From positions 1 to 64,000 of the forward strand of contig JAGOQB010000005.1 in the NCBI GenBank assembly GCA_017991675.1: a stretch of 64,000 nt of DNA. The letters are read 5' to 3'. Origin of the DNA: Phenylobacterium sp. Lineage in GTDB: Bacteria > Pseudomonadota > Alphaproteobacteria > Caulobacterales > Caulobacteraceae. A model generated the notes under the pieces. It saw nothing but the letters and a program-made list of their open reading frames with translations. It had not been told where the DNA came from and made no database searches. The translations under genes and the position numbers were made by a program. Of this stretch, positions 17,039-26,609 are shown one piece after another (position 1 is the stretch's first letter; each line of letters begins with the position of its first letter).

Positions 17039-17527
17039 TTGTCGCGCCTGGAGAAGCAGCGGAAGCTCCTGCTCGATCCCGAAGGGGGAGGGGTTTCGAT
17101 GTTCGCCGCCGTCCCGCTGCTGGCCCTGCCGGTGCTGGCCTACAACATCGTGGCGCTGACCCTGGCCGGCGGTTTCGGCTCGCAGGAAGCGACCATTCGG
17201 ATGACCGAGCCGCTGTTCACGATCGCGATGAACTCGGCGGCGGAGTGGCCGGTGACGCTGGGCGACCTGCTGCTGCTGGCCGGCCTGATCGTTCTGTTCA
17301 TCGAGCTGCTGAAGTCGACGACCAGCCGCCGGACGGCGATCGTCAATCACGCCCTATCGATGCTGCTGTTCGTCGGCTGCCTGGTGGAATTCCTGCTGGC
17401 GCCGGCCTTCGCAACCTCGGCCTTCTTCCTGCTGACCGTGATGGTGCTGCTGGACGTGCTGGCCGGTTTCATCGTCACCATCGTCTCGGCGCGCCGCGAC
17501 GTCGACTTCGGCCAGGGCGACTACTAG
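17039..17527 (+). CDS. Four-helix membrane protein of unknown function
   Basis: 162 residues with about four hydrophobic segments (near 22-45, 72-90, 100-120 and 125-148) and a charged cytoplasmic N-terminus. It starts at TTG 17039, which has GAGGGG 6 nt upstream; ATG 17099 with GGGAGGGG upstream is an equally possible start that drops 20 residues. It follows the GT2 gene by 10 bp and may be co-transcribed with it, which suggests a role in the same glycolipid pathway. I do not recognise a family. Confidence 0.7.
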   Translation: MSRLEKQRKLLLDPEGGGVSMFAAVPLLALPVLAYNIVALTLAGGFGSQEATIRMTEPLFTIAMNSAAEWPVTLGDLLLLAGLIVLFIELLKSTTSRRTAIVNHALSMLLFVGCLVEFLLAPAFATSAFFLLTVMVLLDVLAGFIVTIVSARRDVDFGQGDY

Positions 17528-17544
17528 GCCTCAGGCCGGCAGCT

Positions 17545-17613
17545 TCAGGTCAGGGCGGAGAAGATCAGGGTGACGACGGCCAGATCGAAGAAGCGGGTGG
17601 CGATGGCGAACAT
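17545..17613 (-). CDS. Possible 22-residue hydrophobic peptide
   Basis: A very short frame reads M-F-A-I-A-T-R-F-F-D-L-A-V-V-T-L-I-F-S-A-L-T, with GGGA about 5 nt before the ATG. It would be a single membrane helix. It lies between two plus-strand genes, on the opposite strand. Nothing else supports it. Confidence 0.25.
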   Translation of the reverse strand: MFAIATRFFDLAVVTLIFSALT

Positions 17614-17679
17614 GGGAGTCCCGTCGGCGGTGGATTCACTCCCGGTTAAGCAAGACCGGCGCCAGAGCGCAGGCGGCTG

Positions 17680-17994
17680 ATGGCGCTGTTCTTCGATCGC
17701 CAGTGGTTTGAGGAAAAGCTGGCTGAACGCGGGCTTAATCCACGTATTCTCGCCGCCGCGGCCGGCATGGGCGAGGCCGAGATCGTGCTGGTCTTCAAGG
17801 ACCAGCGGGAACTTTCCGCCGAGGAGGTAGGCATTTTCGCCGACCTGCTGGGCGTCCCGGCGGCGGAGATCGCCGACCGCGCCGGGGTCTCGACGCCGGT
17901 CCCCGGTCAGGGCGACCTGACCGGGCGGCTGCTGGCGCTTGAGAAGAAGGTCGCAGCCCTGGAAGCGGAAGTGGCGCGATTGAAGGGGCGCTAG
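17680..17994 (+). CDS. Small helix-turn-helix protein with coiled-coil tail
   Basis: 104 residues. Residues about 8-65 look like an XRE-type helix bundle (F-E-E-K-L-A-E-R-G-L-N-P-R-I-L-A-A-A-A-G-M, then E-E-V-G-I-F-A-D-L-L-G-V-P-A-A-E-I-A-D-R-A-G). Residues 84-104 (L-L-A-L-E-K-K-V-A-A-L-E-A-E-V-A-R-L-K) form a leucine-heptad coiled coil, suggesting dimers. Its stop is inside a CTAG shared with the convergent gene at 17991. The role is unknown. Confidence 0.7.
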   Translation: MALFFDRQWFEEKLAERGLNPRILAAAAGMGEAEIVLVFKDQRELSAEEVGIFADLLGVPAAEIADRAGVSTPVPGQGDLTGRLLALEKKVAALEAEVARLKGR

Positions 17995-18314
17995 ACCTCG
18001 GTCTTGGCGGTGCGGCCCTTGGGCGTGCGGCGGTCGGCGGCGCCCGAGTATTCGATCTTGTTGTAGAGGCTGCGGGCGCTGTCGAGGGTTTCCTTGCCGC
18101 CGCGCAGGCCGCGCTTGTGACTGTCCTGGCCGAGCACGTGCGCGGCGAAGGCCGCCTCTGGACGCGCCGTGACGCCGGTGGCCACGGGCGGGGGCGGGGG
18201 CTCGTAGACCGCCGGCACGCTGCGATCCGTCGATTCGCCCCGCGCGGCGTTGTCGGAGCGCTTGACGCGCCGCGCCGCGTTCGGCCTGCGGATCGGATCG
18301 ATGGGCGAAGTCAT
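17991..18314 (-). CDS. Conserved hypothetical basic protein
   Basis: 107 residues, rich in Arg and Lys, with a five-proline run (P-P-P-P-P) near residue 39. The C-terminal part (R-G-G-K-E-T-L-D-S-A-R-S-L-Y-N-K-I-E-Y-S-G, then D-R-R-T-P-K-G-R) looks conserved rather than random. No membrane segment or signal peptide is seen. It converges on the HTH gene with a 4-bp CTAG overlap and lies 28 bp downstream of phaR, so it may be co-transcribed with phaR. Function is unknown. Confidence 0.6.
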   Translation of the reverse strand: MTSPIDPIRRPNAARRVKRSDNAARGESTDRSVPAVYEPPPPPVATGVTARPEAAFAAHVLGQDSHKRGLRGGKETLDSARSLYNKIEYSGAADRRTPKGRTAKTEV

Positions 18315-18342
18315 ACGCGGAACCTAGCGCGGCGAGGTTAAG

Positions 18343-18960
18343 CTAGCGTTTGGCGAGCTTCTCGATCTGGGCCTGCATCTCGGCCATCTGCTTCTTGAGG
18401 GCGTCGAGCGTCTCGTCGGCCGCCGGCGGGGCCGACGCCGCGGGCTTGGCGGCGGGGGCCGGCTCGTCCTGCGGGCGCGTATAGGCGAACGGCGAGAACA
18501 TCTTCATCGCCCGGTCGAACATGGCCAGGTTCTGGCGGATCTGGTCCTCGTAGGCGCCGCCCAGCCCCGAGCCGAGTCCCGAGCCCTGGCCGATGCTGGC
18601 GAACTGGGCGCGCATGCGCTCCTGCTGCTCGGCGAAAGTGGCCAGCGACAGCTCCAGATAGCTCGGCAGGAAGGCCTGCATGGAGTTGCCGTAGAACCCG
18701 ATCAATTGGCGCAGGAACTGGATGGGCAACAGGTTCTGCCCCTCGCGGCTCTCTTCCTCGAAGATGATCTGGGTCAGGACTGTGCGGGTGATGTCCTCGT
18801 TGGTCTTGGCGTCGTAGACGACGAAATCCACGCCCTGCTTCACCATGTCGGACAGGTGTTCGAGCGTGACGTACGAGGACGAGGCGGTGTTGTAGAGTCG
18901 CCGGTTGGCGTACTTCTTGATGACGACGCGGCCGTCGTCGGATCCCTGGGTGTCAGCCAT
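18343..18960 (-). CDS. phaR: Polyhydroxyalkanoate synthesis regulator PhaR
   Basis: 205 residues. The N-terminal PHB/PHA accumulation regulator DNA-binding domain is clear: V-V-I-K-K-Y-A-N-R-R-L-Y-N-T at about 12-25, then S-Y-V-T-L-E-H-L. The middle PHB-binding region runs to about 110 and the C-terminus ends in a short coiled coil. PhaR represses phasin and PHB genes and is released when it binds polymer. ATG 18960 has AAGGA 7 nt upstream; the frame is open 15 nt further. It is divergent from phaA, 179 bp away. Confidence 0.93.
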   Translation of the reverse strand: MADTQGSDDGRVVIKKYANRRLYNTASSSYVTLEHLSDMVKQGVDFVVYDAKTNEDITRTVLTQIIFEEESREGQNLLPIQFLRQLIGFYGNSMQAFLPSYLELSLATFAEQQERMRAQFASIGQGSGLGSGLGGAYEDQIRQNLAMFDRAMKMFSPFAYTRPQDEPAPAAKPAASAPPAADETLDALKKQMAEMQAQIEKLAKR

Positions 18961-19005
18961 CCCACAGTCCTTCATCTGCCCGCCCCCGGCGGCGGATTCT
19001 CATTC

Positions 19006-19016
19006 TTGCACCGCAG
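19006..19016. promoter_or_regulatory. Possible PhaR operator between phaR and phaA
   Basis: TTGC-ACC-GCAG differs by one base from the CTGC-N3-GCAG site that I recall for Paracoccus PhaR. The position between divergent phaR and phaA is suitable. A single short match is weak evidence. Confidence 0.25.
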
Positions 19017-19139
19017 TATCGCGGATGCGAGCGCCTTCCGAAAGTGATCGCCCCGATTAGGCGAGTCGGTTTGCGCCCTTGCCCAAGCTCCGCCCTTTAT
19101 CGATAGATGAAAACCTCAAATGAGCTGAGGAGCCCTCCC

Positions 19140-20315
19140 ATGAGCGACGTCGTCATCGTCTCGGCCGTCCGCACCCCCGTCGGATCGTTCAATGGGGCGC
19201 TGTCCAGCCTCCCCGCCCATGAGCTCGGCAAGGTGGCGATCACCGCCGCGGTCGAGCGCGCCGGCATCGCCTCGGGCGACGTCGGCGAAGTCATCATGGG
19301 CCAGGTGCTGCAGGCCGGCGCCGGCCAGGGCCCGGCGCGCCAGGCGGCGGTCAACGCCGGCATTCCGGTCGAGAGCCCGGCCTGGAGCCTCAACCAACTG
19401 TGCGGTTCGGGCCTGCGCGCGGTGGCGTTGGGCGCCCAGCAGATCGCCGACGGCTCGGCCGCCATCGTCATCGCCGGCGGCCAGGAGAGCATGAGCCAGG
19501 CGCCGCACGCCCAGCAGCTGCGTTCCGGCCAGAAGATGGGCGACCTGGCCCTGGTCGACACCATGATCAAGGACGGGCTGTGGGACGCCTTCCACGGCTA
19601 CCACATGGGCCAGACGGCCGAGAACATCGCCGCCCGCTGGCAGATCACCCGCGAGGAGCAGGACAAGTTCGCCGTCGCCAGCCAGAACAAGGCCGAGGCC
19701 GCCCAGAAGGCGGGCAAGTTCGCCGACGAGATCGCGCCGGTGACCATCAAGGGCCGCAAAGGCGACACCGTCGTCGATCAGGACGAGTACATCCGCCACG
19801 GCGCGACGCTGGACAGCGTGTCGGGCCTGCGCCCGGCCTTCGCCAAGGACGGCTCGGTCACCGCCGCCAACGCCTCGGGCCTCAATGACGGCGCCGCCGC
19901 GCTGGTGCTGATGAGCGCCGACGAGGCCGCCAAGCGCGGCTTGAAGCCGCTGGCGCGCATCGCGTCCTGGGCCAACGCCGGGGTCGAGCCGGAGATCATG
20001 GGTACGGGCCCGATCCCGGCCAGCCGCAAGGCGCTGGAAAAGGCGGGCTGGTCCGTCGCCGACCTGGACCTGGTCGAATCGAACGAGGCTTTCGCCGCCC
20101 AGTCGATCTGCGTGGTGCGCGATCTGGGCCTCGATCCGGCCAAGGTGAACGTAAATGGCGGGGCCATCGCCATCGGCCACCCGATCGGCGCCTCGGGCGC
20201 CCGCATTCTCACCACCCTTGTGCACGAAATGAAACGTTCGGGCGCCAAGAAGGGGTTGGCGACGCTCTGCGTCGGCGGCGGCATGGGCGTTGCCATGTGC
20301 GTGGAGTCAGTCTGA
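19140..20315 (+). CDS. phaA: Acetyl-CoA acetyltransferase (beta-ketothiolase)
   Basis: 391 residues, standard thiolase length. It condenses two acetyl-CoA to acetoacetyl-CoA for PHB. The catalytic Cys88 lies in [11 protein letters not shown], with His347 in [14 protein letters not shown] and Cys377 in [11 protein letters not shown] 19140 has GAGGAG 8 nt upstream; an upstream ATG at 19107 lacks this. phaB follows 59 bp later on the same strand, and phaR is divergent, so this is a complete PHB precursor module without the polymerase gene phaC in view. Confidence 0.96.
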   Translation: MSDVVIVSAVRTPVGSFNGALSSLPAHELGKVAITAAVERAGIASGDVGEVIMGQVLQAGAGQGPARQAAVNAGIPVESPAWSLNQLCGSGLRAVALGAQQIADGSAAIVIAGGQESMSQAPHAQQLRSGQKMGDLALVDTMIKDGLWDAFHGYHMGQTAENIAARWQITREEQDKFAVASQNKAEAAQKAGKFADEIAPVTIKGRKGDTVVDQDEYIRHGATLDSVSGLRPAFAKDGSVTAANASGLNDGAAALVLMSADEAAKRGLKPLARIASWANAGVEPEIMGTGPIPASRKALEKAGWSVADLDLVESNEAFAAQSICVVRDLGLDPAKVNVNGGAIAIGHPIGASGARILTTLVHEMKRSGAKKGLATLCVGGGMGVAMCVESV

Positions 20316-20374
20316 CGTTCCTGGAGCGCCGGACCAACCGGCGCCCGGTTGTTTAAGCGAGGGAGGCGAGCCCG

Positions 20375-21100
20375 ATGGGCAGAGTTGCGTTCGTGACGGG
20401 GGGAACCCGGGGTATCGGCCGGGCGATCGTGGAGCGGCTGAAGAACGACGGGTTCGAGGTCGCCGCCGGCTATTCCGGCAATGAGGCGGCGGCCCAGGCC
20501 TGCGCTTCCGAGTTGGGCGTCATGGTGGTCAAGGGCAATGTCGGCCAGTTCGAGGACTGCGGTCGAGCGGTCGAAGCGGTGACCGCCGAGCTCGGCCCGA
20601 TCGAGGTGCTGGTCAACAACGCCGGGATCACCCGCGACGGCGTGTTCCACAAGATGACCGCAGAGCAGTGGTCGGAAGTCATCCGCGTCAATATGGACTC
20701 GGTCTTCAACATGACCCGGCACGTGATCGAGGGCATGCGCGACCGTGGCTGGGGCCGGGTCATCAACATCTCGTCGATCAACGGCCAGAAGGGCCAGATG
20801 GGCCAGACCAACTATTCGGCGGCCAAGGCCGGGGTGATCGGCTTCACCAAGGCGCTGGCGCTGGAGAACGCGCGCAAGGGCGTGACCGTCAACTGCATCG
20901 CGCCCGGCTACATCGACACCGAGATGGTGCAGGCGGTGCCCGAGAACGTGCTCGCCTCGATCATCGGCCAGATTCCGGTCGGCCGCCTGGGCAAGGGCGA
21001 AGAGATCGCCGACATGGTCGCTTTCCTGGCCGGCGAACACGCCGGCTACGTCACCGGGTCGACTTTGTCGCTGAACGGTGGCCAGTACATGGCCGGCTAA
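20375..21100 (+). CDS. phaB: Acetoacetyl-CoA reductase
   Basis: 241 residues. It is a short-chain dehydrogenase that reduces acetoacetyl-CoA to (R)-3-hydroxybutyryl-CoA with NADPH. The cofactor motif T-G-G-T-R-G-I-G-R is at about 8-16, N-N-A-G-I-T-R-D near 86 and the catalytic Y147-x-x-x-K151 in N-Y-S-A-A-K. The M-T-A-E-Q-W stretch and the end G-G-Q-Y-M-A-G are typical of PhaB. GGGAGG precedes the ATG. Its position after phaA supports PhaB over FabG. Confidence 0.94.
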   Translation: MGRVAFVTGGTRGIGRAIVERLKNDGFEVAAGYSGNEAAAQACASELGVMVVKGNVGQFEDCGRAVEAVTAELGPIEVLVNNAGITRDGVFHKMTAEQWSEVIRVNMDSVFNMTRHVIEGMRDRGWGRVINISSINGQKGQMGQTNYSAAKAGVIGFTKALALENARKGVTVNCIAPGYIDTEMVQAVPENVLASIIGQIPVGRLGKGEEIADMVAFLAGEHAGYVTGSTLSLNGGQYMAG

Positions 21101-21152
21101 GCTTGGTGCGCGTCCAAAAAGCGCCCCAGTCAAAGGGCATCTGCCTAGCTCG

Positions 21153-21923
21153 ATGGTGAGCGAAAGACCGGCGTCAGCGTACCTGGGGCTTATCGCCGTG
21201 GCGTTCGCCGCGGCGATGAACCTTGGCTGGACGGCGGTCGCGCACGCCGGACCGCAGACCCTGCGCGAGGGTCTGTTCGGCGATCGCCCGGCCCCTGGCC
21301 GCCAGGCCAGCCCGCCGGTCGCCCGCTATGTCAGCGAGGACGGCGACGGCTTCGTCCTCGATCGCAGCCAGCCGCGCGTCTACATGAAGTTCGACGACAG
21401 CCCCGAAATCTGGGCGCTGCGGCCGCATCCGGCCCCGCGCGGCGACGTGATCTACAAGAACGATCTGGGCGAGCCGATGTTGCGCGCGACGCGACTGGGC
21501 GGCCTGACCCTGTTCACCGCCGATCGCCCCGGCGGCTCGCCCGCGGCCCTGGCCGGGGCCGGCGGCGCCCTGCGGCTGGCGCCGCTCAGCCCGCAGGCGC
21601 TGCTTGAGCGGCTGGCCCAGGCCAGCGCCCGGGCCACGCGCGCGGCCCGCAGGCTGATTCCCTTCGAGGCCGACGCCTCGCCGGCCTCCTCGGCGGTGGT
21701 CGCCGACGCCGCCGCCGTGACGGCCGAGGCGGTCGTGCGCATCTCGCGCCGGCCGGACGGCCGCAGCCTGCTCTCGCGGGTGAAGAAGGTTAAGCTGGTC
21801 GAAGGGCGCCGGCCCTCGGCGATCCTGTACGGCGAAGAAATGCGCATCACCGTGACGCCGGCCGACGGGCTCTATGGCCGCCCGTCGTCGGACCGCATCA
21901 TGCAGGCGGCGGGTTCCCGCTAA
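21153..21923 (+). CDS. Exported protein, DUF4908-like
   Basis: 256 residues. A hydrophobic N-terminus (Y-L-G-L-I-A-V-A-F-A-A-A-M near 9-21) ending at A-V-A-H-A-G looks like a cleavable signal. The mature part starts T-L-R-E-G-L-F-G-D and has Y-M-K-F-D-D-S-P-E-I-W-A-L-R and L-F-T-A-D-R-P-G-G motifs that I associate with the Caulobacterales family DUF4908. A helical Ala/Arg-rich stretch lies near 140-175. It follows phaB by 52 bp, but a functional link to PHB is not shown. A hairpin terminator lies just downstream. Confidence 0.65.
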   Translation: MVSERPASAYLGLIAVAFAAAMNLGWTAVAHAGPQTLREGLFGDRPAPGRQASPPVARYVSEDGDGFVLDRSQPRVYMKFDDSPEIWALRPHPAPRGDVIYKNDLGEPMLRATRLGGLTLFTADRPGGSPAALAGAGGALRLAPLSPQALLERLAQASARATRAARRLIPFEADASPASSAVVADAAAVTAEAVVRISRRPDGRSLLSRVKKVKLVEGRRPSAILYGEEMRITVTPADGLYGRPSSDRIMQAAGSR

Positions 21924-21935
21924 ACCTGAACAAGC

Positions 21936-21961
21936 AAAGGCCCGCCTCAAGGGCGGGCCTT
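21936..21961. terminator. Terminator hairpin between convergent genes
   Basis: A 10-bp stem (21937-21946 with 21952-21961) closes on 5 bases. It lies between the stop of the gene ending at 21923 and the stop of the minus-strand urcA-like gene at 21984. T-rich bases follow on the minus strand, so it could serve both genes. Confidence 0.7.
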
Positions 21962-21983
21962 ATTCGCGCGGCCTTCGGGGGGA

Positions 21984-22307
21984 TTAGCGCTGCGCGAGCT
22001 CCTGGGGCTTGCCGGCCAGGGCCTGGCGCACAGCCAGCTTGTCCTGGATCTCGGCGCGGGCGCCTTGCAGGCAGGCGTGATGCGCCGCCAGGGTGATGCG
22101 GCCGACCGAGGCGGCGCTGCAGTAGTCGGCGGCGGCCTTCGCGACCCGATGCTCCAGGGTGTGCGCGTCGCGGGCCGAGCCGACGTCGATGTCCGAAACC
22201 TTCACGGCGACCGGAGCGGCCTGCGCGCCGGTGGCCAGGGCCAGGATAGGAACGGCGGCCAGGGCGATGGTCGCGACGCCGGCCAGAGCGGTGCTGAACT
22301 TGGTCAT
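21984..22307 (-). CDS. UrcA family exported protein
   Basis: 107 residues. A signal peptide (L-A-G-V-A-T-I-A-L-A-A-V-P-I-L-A-L-A-T-G-A-Q-A) precedes a short mature domain. That domain has the family pattern V-K-V-S-D-I-D-V-G-S near 36 and two Cys (Y-C-S-A-A near 63, H-H-A-C-L near 78) that can form a disulfide in the periplasm. UrcA proteins are widespread in Caulobacterales and Sphingomonadales; the function is unknown. It is divergent from the molybdenum hydroxylase genes. Confidence 0.8.
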   Translation of the reverse strand: MTKFSTALAGVATIALAAVPILALATGAQAAPVAVKVSDIDVGSARDAHTLEHRVAKAAADYCSAASVGRITLAAHHACLQGARAEIQDKLAVRQALAGKPQELAQR

Positions 22308-22570
22308 CTGAACTCTCCCAATTCGTGGCGCCTGTCCGGGTCGCCGATGAGCAATGGGTAGTCCAGGGCGGGCCGAGAAGTCGTGTTAATCCGGAGTAAT
22401 GACGAAGGTTTAAGAAAGTTACCGAACGTACATGTGCGCTGTTACTTGATATCTATGCGTGGTTGGTCCGGGCGCGCCGTGTGCCGTTCGTCGCCCATCA
22501 GATTTACTCCGCTTGCGGTCCGGCCATACCAGCCCTTAGGATTTCGCAAGAAACAGGGAGGGCGGCTTTC

Positions 22571-23038
<468 letters not shown>

Positions 23039-23040
23039 CC

Positions 23041-25221
23041 ATGGCGGACGGATCCCAGCTTGCTTCGGCCAATCGCCGCGACGTCCTGGCCGGCGCGGGC
23101 CTGGTGCTGTCATTCGCAGTCGCGGGCAAGGCCGGCGCCGCCGAGACGGGCGGCGTGGGCGGCAAGCTCAACGCCTATGTGCGCGTGGCGCCTGACAACA
23201 GCGTGACCATCGTCTCCAAGAACCCGGAGATCGGCCAGGGCATCAAGACCATGTTGCCGATGCTGATCGCCGAGGAGCTTGACGTCGACTGGAGCCAGGT
23301 CCGCACCGAGCAGGCGATGAACGACTTCGCCACCTACGGTCGCCAGTTCGCCGGCGGCAGCATGGCCACGCCCCTGCACTGGGATGAGCTGCGCCGGGTC
23401 GGCGCGGCGGCGCGGATGATGCTGGTGGCGGCCGCGGCGCAGGGCTGGGGCGTGCCGGCCACCGAGTGCACGACCGCCGGCGGCGTCGTCCACCATGCCG
23501 GCTCCAAGCGCAAGGCGACCTATGGCTCGCTGGCGACCAAGGCCGCGCAGATCACGGTTCCGGACCTCAAGACCGTGCCGCTGAAGGACCCCAAGGACTA
23601 CAAGATCATCGGCCAGCCGCTGCGCCAGGTGGACACCGACGCGATCGTCACCGGCAAGCCGCTGTTCGGCATCGACGTGGTCGTGCCCGGAATGCTCTTC
23701 GCCACCTACGAGAAGGCGCCGGTGTTCGGGGCCAAGGTCGCCGGGGCGGACCTCGCGGCGGCCAAGGGCGTCAAGGGTGTGCGCGACGCTTTCGTGGTCG
23801 AGGGCGGGACCGCGCTCGACGGCTTGCTGCCCGGCGTGGCGGTGGTCGCCGACAGTTGGTGGGCGGCGCGCAAGGGCCGCGACAAGCTGAACACCCGCTG
23901 GGAACAGCATCCGACCTCCGCGCAGTCGTCGGCCGGCTTCGCGGCCCAGGCGGCCGAGCTGGCCAAGGGCGCGCCCGGCAAGACCGAACGCAATGACGGC
24001 GACGTCGAGGCGGCCCTGAAGGGCGCGGCCAAGACGGTGGAGGCGGCCTACGCCTATCCGTTCATCTCGCACGCCAACCTCGAGCCGCAAAACTGCACGG
24101 CCCACTTCAAGGACGGCAAGGTCGAGATCTGGGCGCCGACCCAGAACCCCGAGCCGGGCCGCCAGCTGGTCGCCAAGACCCTGGGCGTCGCGCCGGAAGC
24201 GGTGACCATTCACATGATCCGCTGCGGCGGCGGCTTTGGCCGGCGGCTGATGAACGACTACATGGTCGAGGCGGCCTGGATCTCCAAGCAGGCCGGCGCG
24301 CCGGTGAAGCTGCTCTGGACGCGTGAAGACGACATGCGCCACGACTTCTATCGGCCGGCCGGCTGGCACTTCCTGAAGGGCGGGGTGAACGCGGCCGGCG
24401 AGGTGGTCGGCTGGCGCGACCACTTCGTGACCCTCGGCGAAAATGGGACGGCCGCGCGCAGCGCCGGCATGTCGCCGACCGAGTTCCCGGCCCGCTTCGT
24501 TCCGAACTACCGCTATGACCTGTCGATGATGCCGTGCGGCGTGCCGACCGGACCGCTGCGGGCGCCCGGCTCCAACGCCATCGCCTTCGTCGTGCAGTCG
24601 TTCATCGACGAGCTCGCCCACGCCGCCGGCGCCGATCCGGTGGCGTTCCGGCTGAAACTGCTGGGCGACGCGCCGATGGTCGGGCAAGCGCCGTCGGGCT
24701 ACGCAGCCGGCCGCATGGCTGCGGTGGTCAAGCTGGCCGCCGAGAAGGCGGGTTGGGGACGGGCGTTGCCCAAGGGCTCGGGCCTGGGGATCGCCTTCCA
24801 CTACAGCCACCTGGGCTACTTCGCCGAGGTGGTCGAGGCGGCGGTGGCCCCGGACGGCGCGATCAAGGTGGTCAAGGTCTGGGTCGCCGCCGACGTCGGC
24901 CGGCAGATCATCAATCCGTTCGGCGCCCTGAATCAGATCGAGGGATCGGTGCTGGACGGCCTGTCCGGCGCGCTGCACCAGACCATCACCATCGAGAACG
25001 GGGCGGCGGTCGAGAGCAACTTCACTGACTATCCGCTGATGCGCATCAACGAGGCGCCGCCGATCGAGACGCACTTCATCAAGTCGGATAATTCGCCGAC
25101 CGGCCTGGGCGAACCGGCGCTGCCGCCGATCGTCCCGGCCTTGTGCAACGCGATCTTCGCGGCCACCGGAAAGCGCATTCGTCAGCTTCCGATCGATACG
25201 GCCATGCTCAGGAGTGGCTAA
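23041..25221 (+). CDS. Molybdopterin-binding large subunit (isoquinoline 1-oxidoreductase beta-like)
   Basis: 726 residues. The N-terminus N-R-R-D-V-L-A-G-A-G-L-V-L-S-F is a twin-arginine signal, so the enzyme is likely periplasmic, with the small subunit co-exported. Molybdopterin-site stretches are seen: G-Q-G-I-K-T-M near 76, G-G-G-F-G-R-R near 397, G-P-L-R-A-P-G-S-N near 504 and G-L-G-E-P-A-L-P-P near 690. The family oxidises aldehydes or N-heterocycles with water-derived oxygen. The substrate cannot be predicted. It lies 2 bp after the small subunit and 81 bp before the TetR gene. Confidence 0.9.
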   Translation: MADGSQLASANRRDVLAGAGLVLSFAVAGKAGAAETGGVGGKLNAYVRVAPDNSVTIVSKNPEIGQGIKTMLPMLIAEELDVDWSQVRTEQAMNDFATYGRQFAGGSMATPLHWDELRRVGAAARMMLVAAAAQGWGVPATECTTAGGVVHHAGSKRKATYGSLATKAAQITVPDLKTVPLKDPKDYKIIGQPLRQVDTDAIVTGKPLFGIDVVVPGMLFATYEKAPVFGAKVAGADLAAAKGVKGVRDAFVVEGGTALDGLLPGVAVVADSWWAARKGRDKLNTRWEQHPTSAQSSAGFAAQAAELAKGAPGKTERNDGDVEAALKGAAKTVEAAYAYPFISHANLEPQNCTAHFKDGKVEIWAPTQNPEPGRQLVAKTLGVAPEAVTIHMIRCGGGFGRRLMNDYMVEAAWISKQAGAPVKLLWTREDDMRHDFYRPAGWHFLKGGVNAAGEVVGWRDHFVTLGENGTAARSAGMSPTEFPARFVPNYRYDLSMMPCGVPTGPLRAPGSNAIAFVVQSFIDELAHAAGADPVAFRLKLLGDAPMVGQAPSGYAAGRMAAVVKLAAEKAGWGRALPKGSGLGIAFHYSHLGYFAEVVEAAVAPDGAIKVVKVWVAADVGRQIINPFGALNQIEGSVLDGLSGALHQTITIENGAAVESNFTDYPLMRINEAPPIETHFIKSDNSPTGLGEPALPPIVPALCNAIFAATGKRIRQLPIDTAMLRSG

Positions 25222-25302
25222 GCGGCTTCAGGTCGGCCATCATGTGTTCGGGAGGACGCGGCGGGGCTGATCTGTCGTCGTCTAGATAACAAGAACGCAT
25301 CG

Positions 25303-26520
25303 ATGACGACGACGACGGTCCGTGTACCGACCAAGCGCTATGAACAGCGCAAGAACGCTATTGTGGGCTCGGCCGTGGAGGTGCTCAACCGCCGCGGCGT
25401 GCGGGGGATGACGCTGGCCGACGTGGCCGCGCGGCTCGATCTCGTGCCGACCGGGGTGATCTACTACTTCAAAAACAAGGAAGACCTGGCCGCGGCCTGC
25501 TTCCTGCGAGGCATAGACCGCTACAACGGTCTCATCGCCCAGGCCGAGGGCGGGCCCGGCGTACGGGCGCGGGTGAAGCTGTTCCTCGACGCCTATTTCG
25601 AATACCGCGCCCGGATGCTGGCGGGGGAGGCCGAGCCCCTGACCGCCTTCAACGACGTGCGCGCCCTGAACAGCGCGTCGGTCAACGCCGCCTATGTCGA
25701 CATGTTCCGCCGCATCCGCACGCTGCTGTCGGGGCCCGAGACGCGCGGGGTGTCGCGGCCGGCGCTGGGGGCCCGGGCTCTGCTGCTGATCTCGGAGGTG
25801 TTCTGGGCGCCGGTCTGGCTGCATCGCAACGACGTCGAAGACTTCAGCCGGGTGTCGCAGCGGGTTTGGGCGATCACCGTCGACGGGCTCGCCGCACCGG
25901 GCGCCGATTGGGACCCCATTTCATTGCCGACCCTGATCCCCAGGGCGGGCGGCGAGGCGTCCAGCGAACTCTTCCTGCGGGCGGCCACCCAGCTGATCAA
26001 CGAGGAGGGCTATGTCGGCGCCTCGGTCGAAAAGATCAGCGCCCGGCTCAACGTCACCAAGGGCGCCTTCTACCACCACCACGAGACCAAGGACGAGTTG
26101 GTGGTGGCCTGCTTCGAGCGAACTTTCGACGTCATGCGTCGGGCCATCCGCCAGGCCGAGGCGGTGTCGAGCAGCGGGCTGCAGACCCTGGCGACCATCG
26201 CCACGGCCTTGGTCGAGTACCAGCTCAACGGCAATTCGCCGCTGCTGCGCGCCTCGGCCCTGACGTCGGCGCCCGAGGCCATCCAGCCGCAGCTGCTCGC
26301 GCGCTTCGACCGGCTGTCGGACCGCTTCGCCTCGCTGATTTCCGACGGCGTCGCCGACGGCTCGGTGCGGCCGGTGGACGTCAATATCGGCGCTCAGATG
26401 TTGACGGCGATGATCAACGCCGCGGCCGAACTGCACCACTGGACGCCGGGCGTGACCCCGCAGGCCGCGGCCGCGCTCTATGTGCGGCCGTTCTTCGAAG
26501 GACTCGCCCCCAAGGCGTAG
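25303..26520 (+). CDS. Tandem double TetR-family regulator
   Basis: 405 residues, about twice a normal TetR. There are two complete DNA-binding domains in one chain. The first helix-turn-helix is near 36-66 (M-T-L-A-D-V-A-A-R-L-D-L-V-P-T-G-V-I-Y-Y-F) and the second near 241-268 (V-E-K-I-S-A-R-L-N-V-T-K-G-A-F-Y-H-H-H). Each is followed by its own helical ligand/dimer region. There is no stop or frameshift between the halves. It lies between the molybdenum hydroxylase and the acyl-CoA carboxylase and may control either; ligand and operator are unknown. Confidence 0.88.
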   Translation: MTTTTVRVPTKRYEQRKNAIVGSAVEVLNRRGVRGMTLADVAARLDLVPTGVIYYFKNKEDLAAACFLRGIDRYNGLIAQAEGGPGVRARVKLFLDAYFEYRARMLAGEAEPLTAFNDVRALNSASVNAAYVDMFRRIRTLLSGPETRGVSRPALGARALLLISEVFWAPVWLHRNDVEDFSRVSQRVWAITVDGLAAPGADWDPISLPTLIPRAGGEASSELFLRAATQLINEEGYVGASVEKISARLNVTKGAFYHHHETKDELVVACFERTFDVMRRAIRQAEAVSSSGLQTLATIATALVEYQLNGNSPLLRASALTSAPEAIQPQLLARFDRLSDRFASLISDGVADGSVRPVDVNIGAQMLTAMINAAAELHHWTPGVTPQAAAALYVRPFFEGLAPKA

Positions 26521-26609
26521 ACGGCCCCCGCGGCGGCCGGGCAAAGTGGGCGAAAAGCCCGAGAGCCGCCAAGGTTCTCGATCCAGGAAGCCGAGCGGGG
26601 AAACGCCAC

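Noticed and set aside
23110-25074. Minus-strand frame (654 codons) opposite the molybdenum hydroxylase large subunit
   Set aside because: Shadow of a well-supported gene; composition is that of reversed GC-rich codons.
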